Shown in pieces: positions 32,845 through 41,480 of a stretch of DNA of 64,000 nucleotides. The notes under the pieces are model-generated. The model worked only from the letters and a program-made list of their open reading frames with translations. It had not been told where the DNA came from and did not search any database. The stretch's first letter is position 1; every line of letters starts with the position of its first letter. This DNA comes from Carboxylicivirga linearis (GTDB lineage Bacteria > Bacteroidota > Bacteroidia > Bacteroidales > Marinilabiliaceae). The stretch spans positions 1 to 64,000 of the forward strand of contig NZ_JAGUCO010000020.1 of assembly GCF_018271995.1 (NCBI RefSeq), given 5' to 3'. The position numbers and the translations under genes were made by a program.

Positions 32845-33727
32845 ACTCTTTTATGATTAAATCAATAATTGAAGTATCGGGTTTAAAACCAATTACATAC
32901 ACTTTGTGTTTCTGAACAACTTTAGCAATATAGTCTAATCTTTCTTTAATTTGGGTCTCATTAAAATGATATTGTATGCAGTTGCTTAATATGGATAGTG
33001 TACCGTTTGTTGTGCTTAATGGTTTTATGTAGTTTTCTGTTGATTGCTTTATTATAAATAAATTCTGAAGTTTTACCTTCTTGTTTTCGTCTTTATAATA
33101 AGGCATTGGCGTGTTATGTAGGTAGTAGTTGCCATTGTTGGGTCTTACGATAATTCTATCATCATTAATTATGGTTGCTCCTTTTTCTTGCCACAGCCGG
33201 GCCATAGTGCTTTTCCCAGTACCCGAAACTGCAGAGAACAAAAAACCCATGTTTTTATAATTAACAGCTGAGGCATGCATCACAAAACCTTTTGAATTAT
33301 GTACTATAAATTGTAGGATAAGGATTCCTATGGGATGAAAAAAAGGATCAAGTGTAATTTCTTTTTTTTCTTTTTTAACCTTTAATTGCAGGTCGATTTG
33401 CTGTGTTGACTCATTGATTCTTGCAATACCGCAATCAATATTATCATCCTTCTCAAATATAAAGTGGATGTATTTGAAAGAATCATCATAGAGGAGTTGC
33501 CATTTATAAGGAACTTCTTCTTCAAATGATTGGGCTCCTTTAAAAGCAACCTTTAGGTGGTTAAGATTGATGCTCTTAGTTTCGTTAAAATTTAAAATCC
33601 AATTTGATATTTCTGATTTTTCTATAAATAATTGACTGCCACTGTTTGATTTTAGCATAAAAAAAGGATATAAGAAATTAACTTTTATTCTTATATCCCC
33701 AATATTGTAGATGGTGCTATTTACCAT
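32831..33727 (-). CDS. HPr-kinase/phosphorylase-like P-loop kinase of a peptide cluster
   Basis: 298 residues. The C-terminal two thirds carry HASAV (H151), Walker A SAVSGTGKST (K172), and the acidic NDDRIIV (D189/D190), as in HprK and the kinase of phosphorylated lasso peptides. The N-terminal 120 residues are a beta-rich region without known family. The catalytic elements look intact. Typical HprK regulation of HPr is unlikely: there is no HPr gene here and the setting is PqqD, small peptide, peptidase and exporter. I infer that it phosphorylates the peptide precursor. It lies 7 bases after the precursor gene and overlaps the S26 gene. Confidence 0.82.
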   Translation of the reverse strand: MVNSTIYNIGDIRIKVNFLYPFFMLKSNSGSQLFIEKSEISNWILNFNETKSINLNHLKVAFKGAQSFEEEVPYKWQLLYDDSFKYIHFIFEKDDNIDCGIARINESTQQIDLQLKVKKEKKEITLDPFFHPIGILILQFIVHNSKGFVMHASAVNYKNMGFLFSAVSGTGKSTMARLWQEKGATIINDDRIIVRPNNGNYYLHNTPMPYYKDENKKVKLQNLFIIKQSTENYIKPLSTTNGTLSILSNCIQYHFNETQIKERLDYIAKVVQKHKVYVIGFKPDTSIIDLIIKEFGQK

Positions 33728-33734
33728 TTATTAA

Positions 33735-33938
33735 TTACAAATTATCATAATCAGGATTTGTTCCACCGAAAGGAGAATCGTTACTAAGTGTTGATGGGTA
33801 TTCAGGAGTCGAAGAGGGAGCTGCTTCCCATCCAGTGTCTGGAGGATCAGAAGGTACTGATGCCATAACTAAACTGATTTCCCGATCTAATTCGAAAGCC
33901 TCAATTTTTGGTGAAATATATGTTTTTTTATTCTTCAT
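33735..33938 (-). CDS. Small precursor peptide with YxxP leader motif (candidate RiPP precursor)
   Basis: 67 residues. The N-terminal part is MKNKKTYISPKIEAFELD. Y7-x-x-P10-x-I12 matches the YxxPxL/I leader motif that lasso-peptide recognition (PqqD-like) proteins bind. A hydrophobic ISLVMAS (about 21-27) may mark a processing site. The remaining 40 residues are rich in Pro, Ser, Thr, Asp and Gly with no cysteine or lysine, and end in NPDYDNL. Spacing is tight: 12 bases after pqqD and 7 before the kinase gene. Many Bacteroidota encode short proteins with a similar MKKxYxxP start. I infer that this is the substrate of the cluster; no product is known to me. Confidence 0.75.
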   Translation of the reverse strand: MKNKKTYISPKIEAFELDREISLVMASVPSDPPDTGWEAAPSSTPEYPSTLSNDSPFGGTNPDYDNL

Positions 33939-33950
33939 TTATACTTTATA

Positions 33951-34238
33951 CTATTCAATCATCTTAATTATACTTGCTTTCAATGCATTTGTTAAGAATG
34001 ATTTGATGTCAATTTGAGCAACCTCTTTTGAAACATCAAATTCTTTGCAAACAAGATTAATAACCTCTTCTTCTGATTTTGGTTCAATCAATTGTTCATA
34101 AATATATAAGCCAACTTCATTAAGAGAGAAAACTTTATTCATTTGAGCAACCTCAGAAGCAACAGGCACAATAACCAATTCGTCTCCTATTTTTTTTTCA
34201 ATAAATCCAGTTACTTTCTTGTATTTCAGATGTTCCAC
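33951..34238 (-). CDS. PqqD-family peptide-recognition protein
   Basis: About 95 residues with the PqqD/RRE winged-helix pattern: two beta strands (GFIEKKIGDELVIVPVASE), then SLNEVGLYIYEQLIEPKSEEEVINLVCKEFDVSKEVAQIDIKSFL. These proteins bind leader peptides and present them to modifying enzymes. GTG at 34238 is preferred as start; TTG at 34247 is possible. TATTTTTG at 34256-34263 (minus strand) is a perfect -7 element only about 18 bases upstream, so the leader is very short. It is first in the five-gene peptide cluster and should bind the YxxP leader of the next gene's product. Confidence 0.85.
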   Translation of the reverse strand: MEHLKYKKVTGFIEKKIGDELVIVPVASEVAQMNKVFSLNEVGLYIYEQLIEPKSEEEVINLVCKEFDVSKEVAQIDIKSFLTNALKASIIKMIE

Positions 34239-34255
34239 TATAAACAAATTAGTTG

Positions 34256-34263
34256 CAAAAATA
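34256..34263 (-). promoter_or_regulatory. -7 promoter element of the peptide cluster
   Basis: On the minus strand this reads TATTTTTG, matching TAnnTTTG. No good TTTG was found at the -33 position, so strength is uncertain. Transcription would run through all five genes down to 30530. Confidence 0.45.
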
Positions 34264-34365
34264 TAAAAAAACGATTTTGGACCTTATTAATGGTTTAAAA
34301 CTTTGTTTTATTTTGACCAATATAGTTTTTTGCTATTTAAAATAACGATTAAGTTCTTTATTGGT

Positions 34366-35385
34366 TTAAAATTCTAATCTTGCAAAAGGAGCAGTTTCCT
34401 GTCCTACAAAATCTTTTTTTAGATATTTATAGTATCCGTTGATAGCTATCATTGCCGCATTGTCGGTGGTGTACGCAAACTTGGGTATATAGGTTACCCA
34501 GTTGTGTTGAATGGCTAATTCTTCAAGTCGATTTCGTAATCCTGAATTAGCAGAAACCCCACCTGCCAAGGCTATTTGATTAATGCCGGTGTCTTTAGCT
34601 GCTTTAATAAGCTTATCCATTAAAATATCAATAATAGTCTTTTGTAACGAAGCGCATATATCTGCTTTATTATTCTCTATAAAATCAGGGTTAACCTTAA
34701 TCTGATCTCTTAAAAAATAGAGGAAAGAGGTTTTTAATCCGCTAAAGCTATAGTCGTAATTATCGATTCGTGGTTTGCTAAAGGTAAATGCGTTCTCATC
34801 TCCTTCTTTAGCCAATTTGTCAATTAAAGGACCACCAGGATAGGGCAATCCCATAACCTTAGCACATTTGTCAAATGCTTCACCTGCTGCATCATCTATT
34901 GTTTGACCAATTATCTCCATTTCTAAATGGTTTTTAACCATAACAATCTGGCTATTACCTCCAGAAACCAAAAGGCATAAGAATGGAAACTTAGGTTGAT
35001 CAAGATCTTCAGGGTGTTCTTTTATAAAATGAGCCAACACATGTGCATGTAAGTGGTTTACATCAATAAGAGGCAAGTCGTTGGTTAAAGCAAAAGCTTT
35101 GGCAAAAGAAGTGCCGACTAGTAACGATCCCATTAATCCCGGTCCGCGGGTAAAAGCAACAGCACTAATATCTTCCTTTTTTATTTTGGCATCTTTAATG
35201 GCTTTATCAACAACCGGTATTATATTCTGCTGATGTGCACGTGATGCTAATTCTGGTACAACACCTCCAAACGCCTTGTGAACATCCTGATTGGCCACGC
35301 AGTTGGATAAAATAACTTCATCCTTGAAAACTGCTGCAGAAGTGTCATCACATGATGACTCAATGGCTAAAATAATCACGCTCAT
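34366..35385 (-). CDS. tsaD: tRNA N6-threonylcarbamoyladenosine transferase subunit TsaD
   Basis: A 339-residue essential tRNA-modification enzyme that transfers threonylcarbamoyl to A37 of ANN-decoding tRNAs with TsaB and TsaE. It has the opening ILAIESSCDDTSAAVF, GGVVPELASRAH, the metal-binding NHLHAHVLAH (about 110), LLVSGGNSQIV, LGLPYPGGP-like MGLPYPGGPLID, and GGVSANSGLR. Complete and of normal length. It is transcribed divergently from the TamB-like gene, with 123 bases between. Confidence 0.97.
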   Translation of the reverse strand: MSVIILAIESSCDDTSAAVFKDEVILSNCVANQDVHKAFGGVVPELASRAHQQNIIPVVDKAIKDAKIKKEDISAVAFTRGPGLMGSLLVGTSFAKAFALTNDLPLIDVNHLHAHVLAHFIKEHPEDLDQPKFPFLCLLVSGGNSQIVMVKNHLEMEIIGQTIDDAAGEAFDKCAKVMGLPYPGGPLIDKLAKEGDENAFTFSKPRIDNYDYSFSGLKTSFLYFLRDQIKVNPDFIENNKADICASLQKTIIDILMDKLIKAAKDTGINQIALAGGVSANSGLRNRLEELAIQHNWVTYIPKFAYTTDNAAMIAINGYYKYLKKDFVGQETAPFARLEF

Positions 35386-35469
35386 AATTTCTTCTTATAG
35401 AATTAGCTTCCTAGTCGTTTAAATTCCCGCCTTTTTCTTAATTTTGGTGGGTTTTAACGGGTCAAAAGT

Positions 35470-38400
35470 ATAAAAAAAAATATCAAAATAGGATTATATG
35501 TATTAGCAGTGCCATTGGCTTTACTGTTGATAGGGTATATGCTGGTATTAATTCCAGCAGTTCAAACTCGTTTGGTTTCCTATTTTACAAATGAATTATC
35601 AGAAAAGTACAATGCTGAAATATCAGTAGGTAAGGTGTATTTTAAACCATTTTCAAGTGTGGTTTTAAGACATGTACTGGTGAAAGATCAGCAAAGTGAT
35701 ACTTTAATGTTTGTTAACTCACTGACTTCACATATAGATTCAATCTTTTTTAAAGATAAAAGACTTTATCTATCCAATATTTCAATCAAGCAGCCATATA
35801 TCAATATCTATAAGCAAGATTCAGCTTTTAATTATTCCTTTTTAATTAATGAAGAAAATGAGGTTGATACTTTACAAACAGATTTTTGGCGTTTTGGAGT
35901 TCAGTCAATCAGTTTAAATAATGGCAATTTGTTAATAAAGCAAACTTCAAACACTGCAGAGCCAATAAAAATAAGTGGTTTAGATATTGTTTTAAGTCAA
36001 ATTAACAGAGATAGTATATTTTCCTTCTCCGTAGATGAACTAAGGTTGGATGAAGAAGATGGAGTTATTGTGCAGGGAGCATCGGTGTATGTTAGTGCTG
36101 GGGAAGACCAGGTTATTCTAAAGAGGCTTCAGCTTAAAACGTTTCATTCCAGAATAAACCTGGATAGTTTGCAAGTACGTTACAACAATAAAGAAGAAGG
36201 CTTGAATAAAATTGAGTCATTCTATGTTGGACTAAAACCTTCCTATATCTCTCATCGCGATTTAGGTTTATTTGTTGATCTAAAGCAGTTAGGAAATCTG
36301 CCTTTTAATATATCCGGTCAAGCATACGGCACCATAAATAGTATAAAAGGTAGAAATGTTAGATTTGATTTTGGAACAGAGTCTTCTATCTCCACCAGTT
36401 TTGATGTGAATGGCTTACCTGATTTGGATGAGACTTTTCTGTATTTAAATGTAAGAGATTTATATACTACTCCATCTGACCTGCGTTACATTTTGTCATA
36501 TAATAATAAAACAAAAATACAGTTGCCGGCAGCCTTAAATAATCTGGAAAGCATACATTATAGAGGTAATTTTACTGGTTTCTTGAGTGATATTGTGGCT
36601 TTTGGAGAATTTTCGACTCCATTAGGATCAATTAATACTGATATTGGTTTAAAAGTAGACGAAGAAAAAGGAATGGTGTTTGCCGGTAATCTGGCGACTT
36701 CAAATTTCGATATCGGAGGTTTATTAGATGCCAATGAGCGCCTGGACAATCTGTCAATGGAAGTATCAATTCAAGGAAATAGAAGGCCATCCGGTTTATT
36801 TTATGCTTTTATGAATGGAGTAATTGATACTCTTGCTGTAAATCAGTACGATTATAAGAATATTACCCTAAATGGATTATTTGCCAATCAAAAATTCGAT
36901 GGTGCATTTCAAATTGATGACCCAAATGGTAAACTTGATTTTAATGGTAAAATAGATTTATCAACCGAAGAGCCCAACTTCGATTTTAGAGCGGTGGTCC
37001 AAGATGCTAAACTCGATAAACTAAATATTCTTCCTGATATTGAAGATAATTCAATGTCGGTGGTTCTTACATCTAATTTTAGCGGTAAAGATATTAATGA
37101 TGTTATTGGTTATGTAACGGTAAAAAATGCAGAATTTATTTCGCCGGAGCATAATGTTAAAATGGACTCATTACTGTTGGTTTCTTTGCGTGAAGGTGAG
37201 GAGAAACACGTAATTCTGCAGTCGGACCTGTTGGAAGGTGATTTAATTGGGAGTTATAATTTTACCTTTTTTCGGCAGATTTTTATAAAATATTTACAAC
37301 AATATTTGCCAGCATTAAAAAATGTTCTTCCTCAGAAAGATGTTCCTATTCACGAAAATGATTTTACTTTTTCGTGCCGATTGAAGAAGATGAGTGAGTT
37401 GGTTCATTTGCTAAAACCTGAGTTAATGGTGTCGGAAGATGGAATTATTTTAGGGAAGTTCAATAGTAAGGATGATATACTGGATGTAACATTAGAGTTG
37501 AGTGAATTAAAATACAAAAATCTGTCTTTAGTGAATCCTGAGTTACAGATTGCCTCAAATGATGAAGATGATTTGTCGATAATCACCAGATTTAAAGAAG
37601 TGCTCGTAAATAAGACTTCTCTATTTCAAAATTTTAGTCTTCATAATCTTTTATATCAAGATTCAATACAGTTTAATGCCTATTGGAATAATTGGAACGA
37701 AATCAATAACAGCGGATCTATTCATGCTGTATCAAACATAAAAAGTAACAAATCAGGTTTATATGCCAGTATCGATATTGAGCCGTCGTATGTAATGGTA
37801 AAAGACAGTATTTGGGAAATACAGGAGACGCGTATCAATTATCACCCAATGGGATTTTCAATGAGGAATTTTAGGATTCATCATAATAATCAGGAATTTG
37901 GAGCCAATGGATTTTTGCATAAAACGGCGGATGATGGTATGGAGATACATATGCAAAATATTCGATTGGGTGATATTATTTCAGCGCAGGAAATCAAAGG
38001 CTTAAGCTTAGATGGATTATTAAATGGAAGTGTTCACTTGGCTGATTTTTATCGAACTCCTATTGTGACCAGTGATTTGAGAATAGATGATTTTGTGTTT
38101 AATGATGATAAGATTGGTGATTTCTATTTAAATACTAATTACCTGCCTGAAGAGAAACAGCTTGCTGTTGTATCCAAAGTGCAAGATGGAGAAAAGCAGC
38201 CTTTGTTGGGAGGTGGTTATATTGATATGAAGAATCTTTCGCTGAATTTGGATTATCAGCTGGATAGTTTGCAGATTGGATTTCTGAACCTTTACCTGAG
38301 TAAAATAATGCAAAATCTTTCCGGTACAGCATCAGGTAATTTAGGAGTTAAAGGAAGTTTTACTGAACCTGCGTTAGTTGGTAGTGTTAATATAAATAAA

Positions 38401-39912
38401 GCTTTTTTTGATGTTGGCTTATTGCAAACTACATACTCTATTACGGATTCAATAGTTTTCAGGCCTCATGAGATCGATTTCAGGTCCTTAACATTGCACG
38501 ACCGATACGGAAGAAATGGTTCGTTTGACGGTACAATTCATCATACCGGATTTAAAGGTATGAGTTATAATCTTGTGCTTATAGCAAACGATATGCTTGT
38601 GTTGGATACAAAATATAAGGATAATCCTCTTTATTATGGAACTGTTTATGCTGATGGTAATATGGCCATTACCGGCTCAACATCTGATTTAAACATCGAT
38701 ATTAGTGGTCAGACTAAGAGGAATACTTTGTTTTATATCCCACTTAGTAGCGATGAAGTGGTGGAGGAAACCAACTTTATACGTTTTGCTAAACCATCGA
38801 TACCATCTGATGATATAGAGGTGGAAGAAGTGGAAGATGATAGTTTTATTACTGATTATTCGGGGATGACAATCAATATGGATTTGGATATTACACCCGA
38901 TGCTCAAACGCAGGTTATATTCGATTCAAAAATTGGAGACATTCTAAAAGGGAGTGGGAATGGAAATCTTCAAATTAGGATGGATAAGGAAGGTGGTATT
39001 AACTTTTACGGTGATTTTAGTTTTGATGAGGGAGATTACATGTTTACGCTTCAGAATGTGTTGAATAAGCGATTTATCATTAATCACGGCAGTACCATAC
39101 GTTGGGATGGAGATCCATATGATGCAAAAATTGATTTGAATGCCACCTATAAATTAAAAACATCACTGTATGATCTGGTTCGATCAACTATTTCAGATGA
39201 ACAAACATTACAGGATTATACCAGAAGAATACCGGTTCATTGTAATCTGTTGTTGAGCGACAGATTGATGAAACCTTCTATAAAGTTTCAGATTGAAACG
39301 CCATCAGCCCAAAAAAATAATCAGGATGTAATTAATGCTTATATCAATACAGAGGAGGAATTAAACAGGCAGGTTCTATCGTTGCTGGTGCTAAATCGTT
39401 TTTATACCGATGAGAATTTATCGAATGCTGTAATGGATAATAATCGATCGACAGGTAATAATGCAGCATTGGTAACTACCACCGAAGTATTATCAAATCA
39501 GTTAAGTCATTGGTTATCGCAGATAAGTAATGATTTTGATATTGGTGTAAGTTATCGTCCTGGTGAAGAGGGGATATCCAATGATGAAATTGAGGTGGCT
39601 TTATCAACTCAGGTTTTTAATAACCGTGTAACCATAAACGGTAATGTTGGCTACGGTCAGGATAATACGAGAACCAGTAACCTGATAGGCGATTTTGACG
39701 TAGATATCAAACTAAATCAATCAGGTACTTTGCGCGGAAAAGCATACACGGTTACCAACAATGATATTATTTATACCGAATCGCCCACAAGGCAGGGAGT
39801 AGGCATTTCATTTAAAGAAGAATTTGACTCGGTAAGAGAATTAATGCGAAAATATTGGAGGAAATTTACCGGGGATGCCAAAAAGGAAGACGATGAAGAG
39901 AATAATGATTAA
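35470..39912 (+). CDS. TamB-like translocation/assembly or lipid-transport protein
   Basis: About 1,480 residues. It has an N-terminal inner-membrane helix (GLYVLAVPLALLLIGYMLVLI), long repetitive beta structure of the AsmA/TamB (RBG) type, and a C-terminal DUF490/TamB domain with KNNQDVINAYINTEEELNRQ and a C-terminal strand region ending near GVSFK-like VGISFKEEF. It probably spans the periplasm as a groove for lipid transport or outer-membrane protein assembly. The first canonical start in frame is GTG 35509, which would cut off the basic start of the helix; ATA at 35470 would give MKKNIKIGLYVLAVP. A stop at 35455 closes the frame upstream. The true start is uncertain. Confidence 0.85.
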   Translation: MKKNIKIGLYVLAVPLALLLIGYMLVLIPAVQTRLVSYFTNELSEKYNAEISVGKVYFKPFSSVVLRHVLVKDQQSDTLMFVNSLTSHIDSIFFKDKRLYLSNISIKQPYINIYKQDSAFNYSFLINEENEVDTLQTDFWRFGVQSISLNNGNLLIKQTSNTAEPIKISGLDIVLSQINRDSIFSFSVDELRLDEEDGVIVQGASVYVSAGEDQVILKRLQLKTFHSRINLDSLQVRYNNKEEGLNKIESFYVGLKPSYISHRDLGLFVDLKQLGNLPFNISGQAYGTINSIKGRNVRFDFGTESSISTSFDVNGLPDLDETFLYLNVRDLYTTPSDLRYILSYNNKTKIQLPAALNNLESIHYRGNFTGFLSDIVAFGEFSTPLGSINTDIGLKVDEEKGMVFAGNLATSNFDIGGLLDANERLDNLSMEVSIQGNRRPSGLFYAFMNGVIDTLAVNQYDYKNITLNGLFANQKFDGAFQIDDPNGKLDFNGKIDLSTEEPNFDFRAVVQDAKLDKLNILPDIEDNSMSVVLTSNFSGKDINDVIGYVTVKNAEFISPEHNVKMDSLLLVSLREGEEKHVILQSDLLEGDLIGSYNFTFFRQIFIKYLQQYLPALKNVLPQKDVPIHENDFTFSCRLKKMSELVHLLKPELMVSEDGIILGKFNSKDDILDVTLELSELKYKNLSLVNPELQIASNDEDDLSIITRFKEVLVNKTSLFQNFSLHNLLYQDSIQFNAYWNNWNEINNSGSIHAVSNIKSNKSGLYASIDIEPSYVMVKDSIWEIQETRINYHPMGFSMRNFRIHHNNQEFGANGFLHKTADDGMEIHMQNIRLGDIISAQEIKGLSLDGLLNGSVHLADFYRTPIVTSDLRIDDFVFNDDKIGDFYLNTNYLPEEKQLAVVSKVQDGEKQPLLGGGYIDMKNLSLNLDYQLDSLQIGFLNLYLSKIMQNLSGTASGNLGVKGSFTEPALVGSVNINKAFFDVGLLQTTYSITDSIVFRPHEIDFRSLTLHDRYGRNGSFDGTIHHTGFKGMSYNLVLIANDMLVLDTKYKDNPLYYGTVYADGNMAITGSTSDLNIDISGQTKRNTLFYIPLSSDEVVEETNFIRFAKPSIPSDDIEVEEVEDDSFITDYSGMTINMDLDITPDAQTQVIFDSKIGDILKGSGNGNLQIRMDKEGGINFYGDFSFDEGDYMFTLQNVLNKRFIINHGSTIRWDGDPYDAKIDLNATYKLKTSLYDLVRSTISDEQTLQDYTRRIPVHCNLLLSDRLMKPSIKFQIETPSAQKNNQDVINAYINTEEELNRQVLSLLVLNRFYTDENLSNAVMDNNRSTGNNAALVTTTEVLSNQLSHWLSQISNDFDIGVSYRPGEEGISNDEIEVALSTQVFNNRVTINGNVGYGQDNTRTSNLIGDFDVDIKLNQSGTLRGKAYTVTNNDIIYTESPTRQGVGISFKEEFDSVRELMRKYWRKFTGDAKKEDDEENND

Positions 39913-39994
39913 ATCTTTACGTTTACCTTATTGAAAGATAGGTGCAGTTAGCATTTTTATTATTTTAGCTGAATAGAAATCTAGAAATACAACA

Positions 39995-40690
39995 ATGAAT
40001 CTATTACTATTTATACAGGCGACAGCCGAAAACATTGCTGATGCAAACCTTGAGGAGGGAGCTGAGCAAAGCATAAACTATATTGAAATGGCCATGAAGG
40101 GTGGTTGGATTATGTTGCCCTTGTTGTTTCTGTCGGTTGTTTCTGTTTATATCTTTTTCGAACGATTTATGGCCATAAAAAAAGCTTCTAAAGAAGATGA
40201 TGGCTTTATGAATAAAATTAAGGATTATATCCATGATGGAAAGATTGATTCAGCCATTGCGCTTTGTCAATCACATGATTTTCCAATCTCGCGAATGATC
40301 GAAAAAGGAATTACACGTATTGGTCGTCCGTTAAACGACGTTAATACCGCTATAGAAAATGTGGGTAACCTTGAGATTAGTCGTTTAGAAAAAAGCTTGC
40401 CTACCTTGGCTACGGTGGCTGGTGGAGCTCCTATGATTGGTTTTCTTGGAACTGTAATTGGTATGATTCGTGCTTTCTACGATATGGCTAATGCCGGAAA
40501 TAACATTGATGTAAGCTTGCTTTCGTCGGGTATTTATACGGCTATGGTAACAACGGTAACTGGTTTGGTTATTGGTATTATTGCTTATTTCGCTTATAAT
40601 ATTTTGGTAGCCAAAGTAGAGAAAGTGGTTTTCAAGATGGAAGCACGCACCATGGAGTTTATGGATCTGTTAAATGAACCTGCTCATTAA
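39995..40690 (+). CDS. exbB: ExbB/TolQ/MotA-type proton channel subunit
   Basis: 231 residues with three membrane helices: GGWIMLPLLFLSVVSVYIFFERF, LPTLATVAGGAPMIGFLGTVIGMIRAF, and AMVTTVTGLVIGIIAYFAYNILV. The GFLGTVIGMI core and the large cytoplasmic loop between helices 1 and 2 are typical. It forms the pentameric motor that uses the proton gradient to drive TonB. It is first in a four-gene operon with two exbD-like genes and a tonB-like gene. It may power the TonB-dependent receptors at 1013 and 51820. Confidence 0.95.
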   Translation: MNLLLFIQATAENIADANLEEGAEQSINYIEMAMKGGWIMLPLLFLSVVSVYIFFERFMAIKKASKEDDGFMNKIKDYIHDGKIDSAIALCQSHDFPISRMIEKGITRIGRPLNDVNTAIENVGNLEISRLEKSLPTLATVAGGAPMIGFLGTVIGMIRAFYDMANAGNNIDVSLLSSGIYTAMVTTVTGLVIGIIAYFAYNILVAKVEKVVFKMEARTMEFMDLLNEPAH

Positions 40691-40693
40691 CCA

Positions 40694-41083
40694 ATGGCTT
40701 TAAAGCGAAGAACAAAAATAAGTGCCAGCTTTAGTATGTCGTCTATGACCGACATCGTGTTTTTATTGTTGATCTTTTTTATGATCACATCAACAATGGT
40801 ACATCCTAATGCCATTAAATTGTTGATTCCTCGTAAAAGCACAAAAAAGGTAGTGGTTGAGAAATATGTAAATGTTCGTATTACAGCCTCCAGTCGATTT
40901 GTTGTAGATGGAAAATGGATGGGAAGCGATAAGGTAGAGAATAGCTTGTTAAATATTTTTACCCGTAATGATAAAACCATCATAAAGCTCCGAACTGATG
41001 CAAATGCTTCAACAGGAGATGCTGCAAGAGTGCTGGATATTGCTGAATCAAATGGTGTAAAAGTAATTTTGGATATCAGGTAA
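40694..41083 (+). CDS. exbD: ExbD-like biopolymer transport protein (first)
   Basis: 129 residues: one N-terminal membrane helix with the essential aspartate (SMSSMTDIVFLLLIFFMITS; D at about 16) and a periplasmic ferredoxin-like domain. Length and motif are normal. It starts 3 bases after the exbB stop, and its stop codon overlaps the next start by one base (TAATG). The paralogue that follows shares the SMSSMTDIVFLLLIFFMITST segment almost exactly but differs elsewhere, as in many Bacteroidota operons with two ExbD subunits. Confidence 0.94.
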   Translation: MALKRRTKISASFSMSSMTDIVFLLLIFFMITSTMVHPNAIKLLIPRKSTKKVVVEKYVNVRITASSRFVVDGKWMGSDKVENSLLNIFTRNDKTIIKLRTDANASTGDAARVLDIAESNGVKVILDIR

Positions 41084-41478
41084 TGGGATTGAAAAGAAGA
41101 AGTAAAGTAGAATCAGGATTTAGCATGTCGTCTATGACCGACATCGTTTTCTTATTGCTTATATTCTTTATGATTACGTCAACATTGGTAACACCTGTGG
41201 CTAATAAAAACCTGCAATTACCCAAAAGTGATCATCAGGTATCAGCAAAGCCCAATACCACTATTTCGGTTACAGCAGATAAAGAATACTTTGTTCAGGG
41301 TGAGAAAGTATCATTCTGGCAGATAGAAAAAAAACTGCAAGAAATATTAGCCGACAGTCCAGAGATGTATGTTGCTCTGCATGTAGACGAATCGGTTCCG
41401 TTCTCGGTAGTTGGTAAAATACGAGATATCGCTATACGAAATAAATATAAGTTGATTTTGGCCACACAAGCCAAGTAA
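41083..41478 (+). CDS. exbD: ExbD-like biopolymer transport protein (second)
   Basis: 131 residues, paralogue of the preceding gene. The same transmembrane motif with proton-carrying Asp (MTDIVFLLLIFFMITSTLV) is followed by a periplasmic domain (KPNTTISVTADKEYFVQGEKV, YVALHVDESVPFSVVGKIRDIAI). The pair may assemble as a heterodimer inside the ExbB pentamer. It starts on the last base of the first exbD gene and lies 2 bases before tonB. Confidence 0.94.
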   Translation: MGLKRRSKVESGFSMSSMTDIVFLLLIFFMITSTLVTPVANKNLQLPKSDHQVSAKPNTTISVTADKEYFVQGEKVSFWQIEKKLQEILADSPEMYVALHVDESVPFSVVGKIRDIAIRNKYKLILATQAK

Positions 41479-41480
41479 AT

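Noticed and set aside
32831-33727. Carbon-catabolite HPr kinase
   Set aside because: No HPr gene nearby, a different N-terminal domain, and a peptide-cluster setting.
30530-34247. Calling the cluster a classical lasso-peptide locus
   Set aside because: No cyclase (asparagine-synthetase-like) and no B2 protease gene is present.
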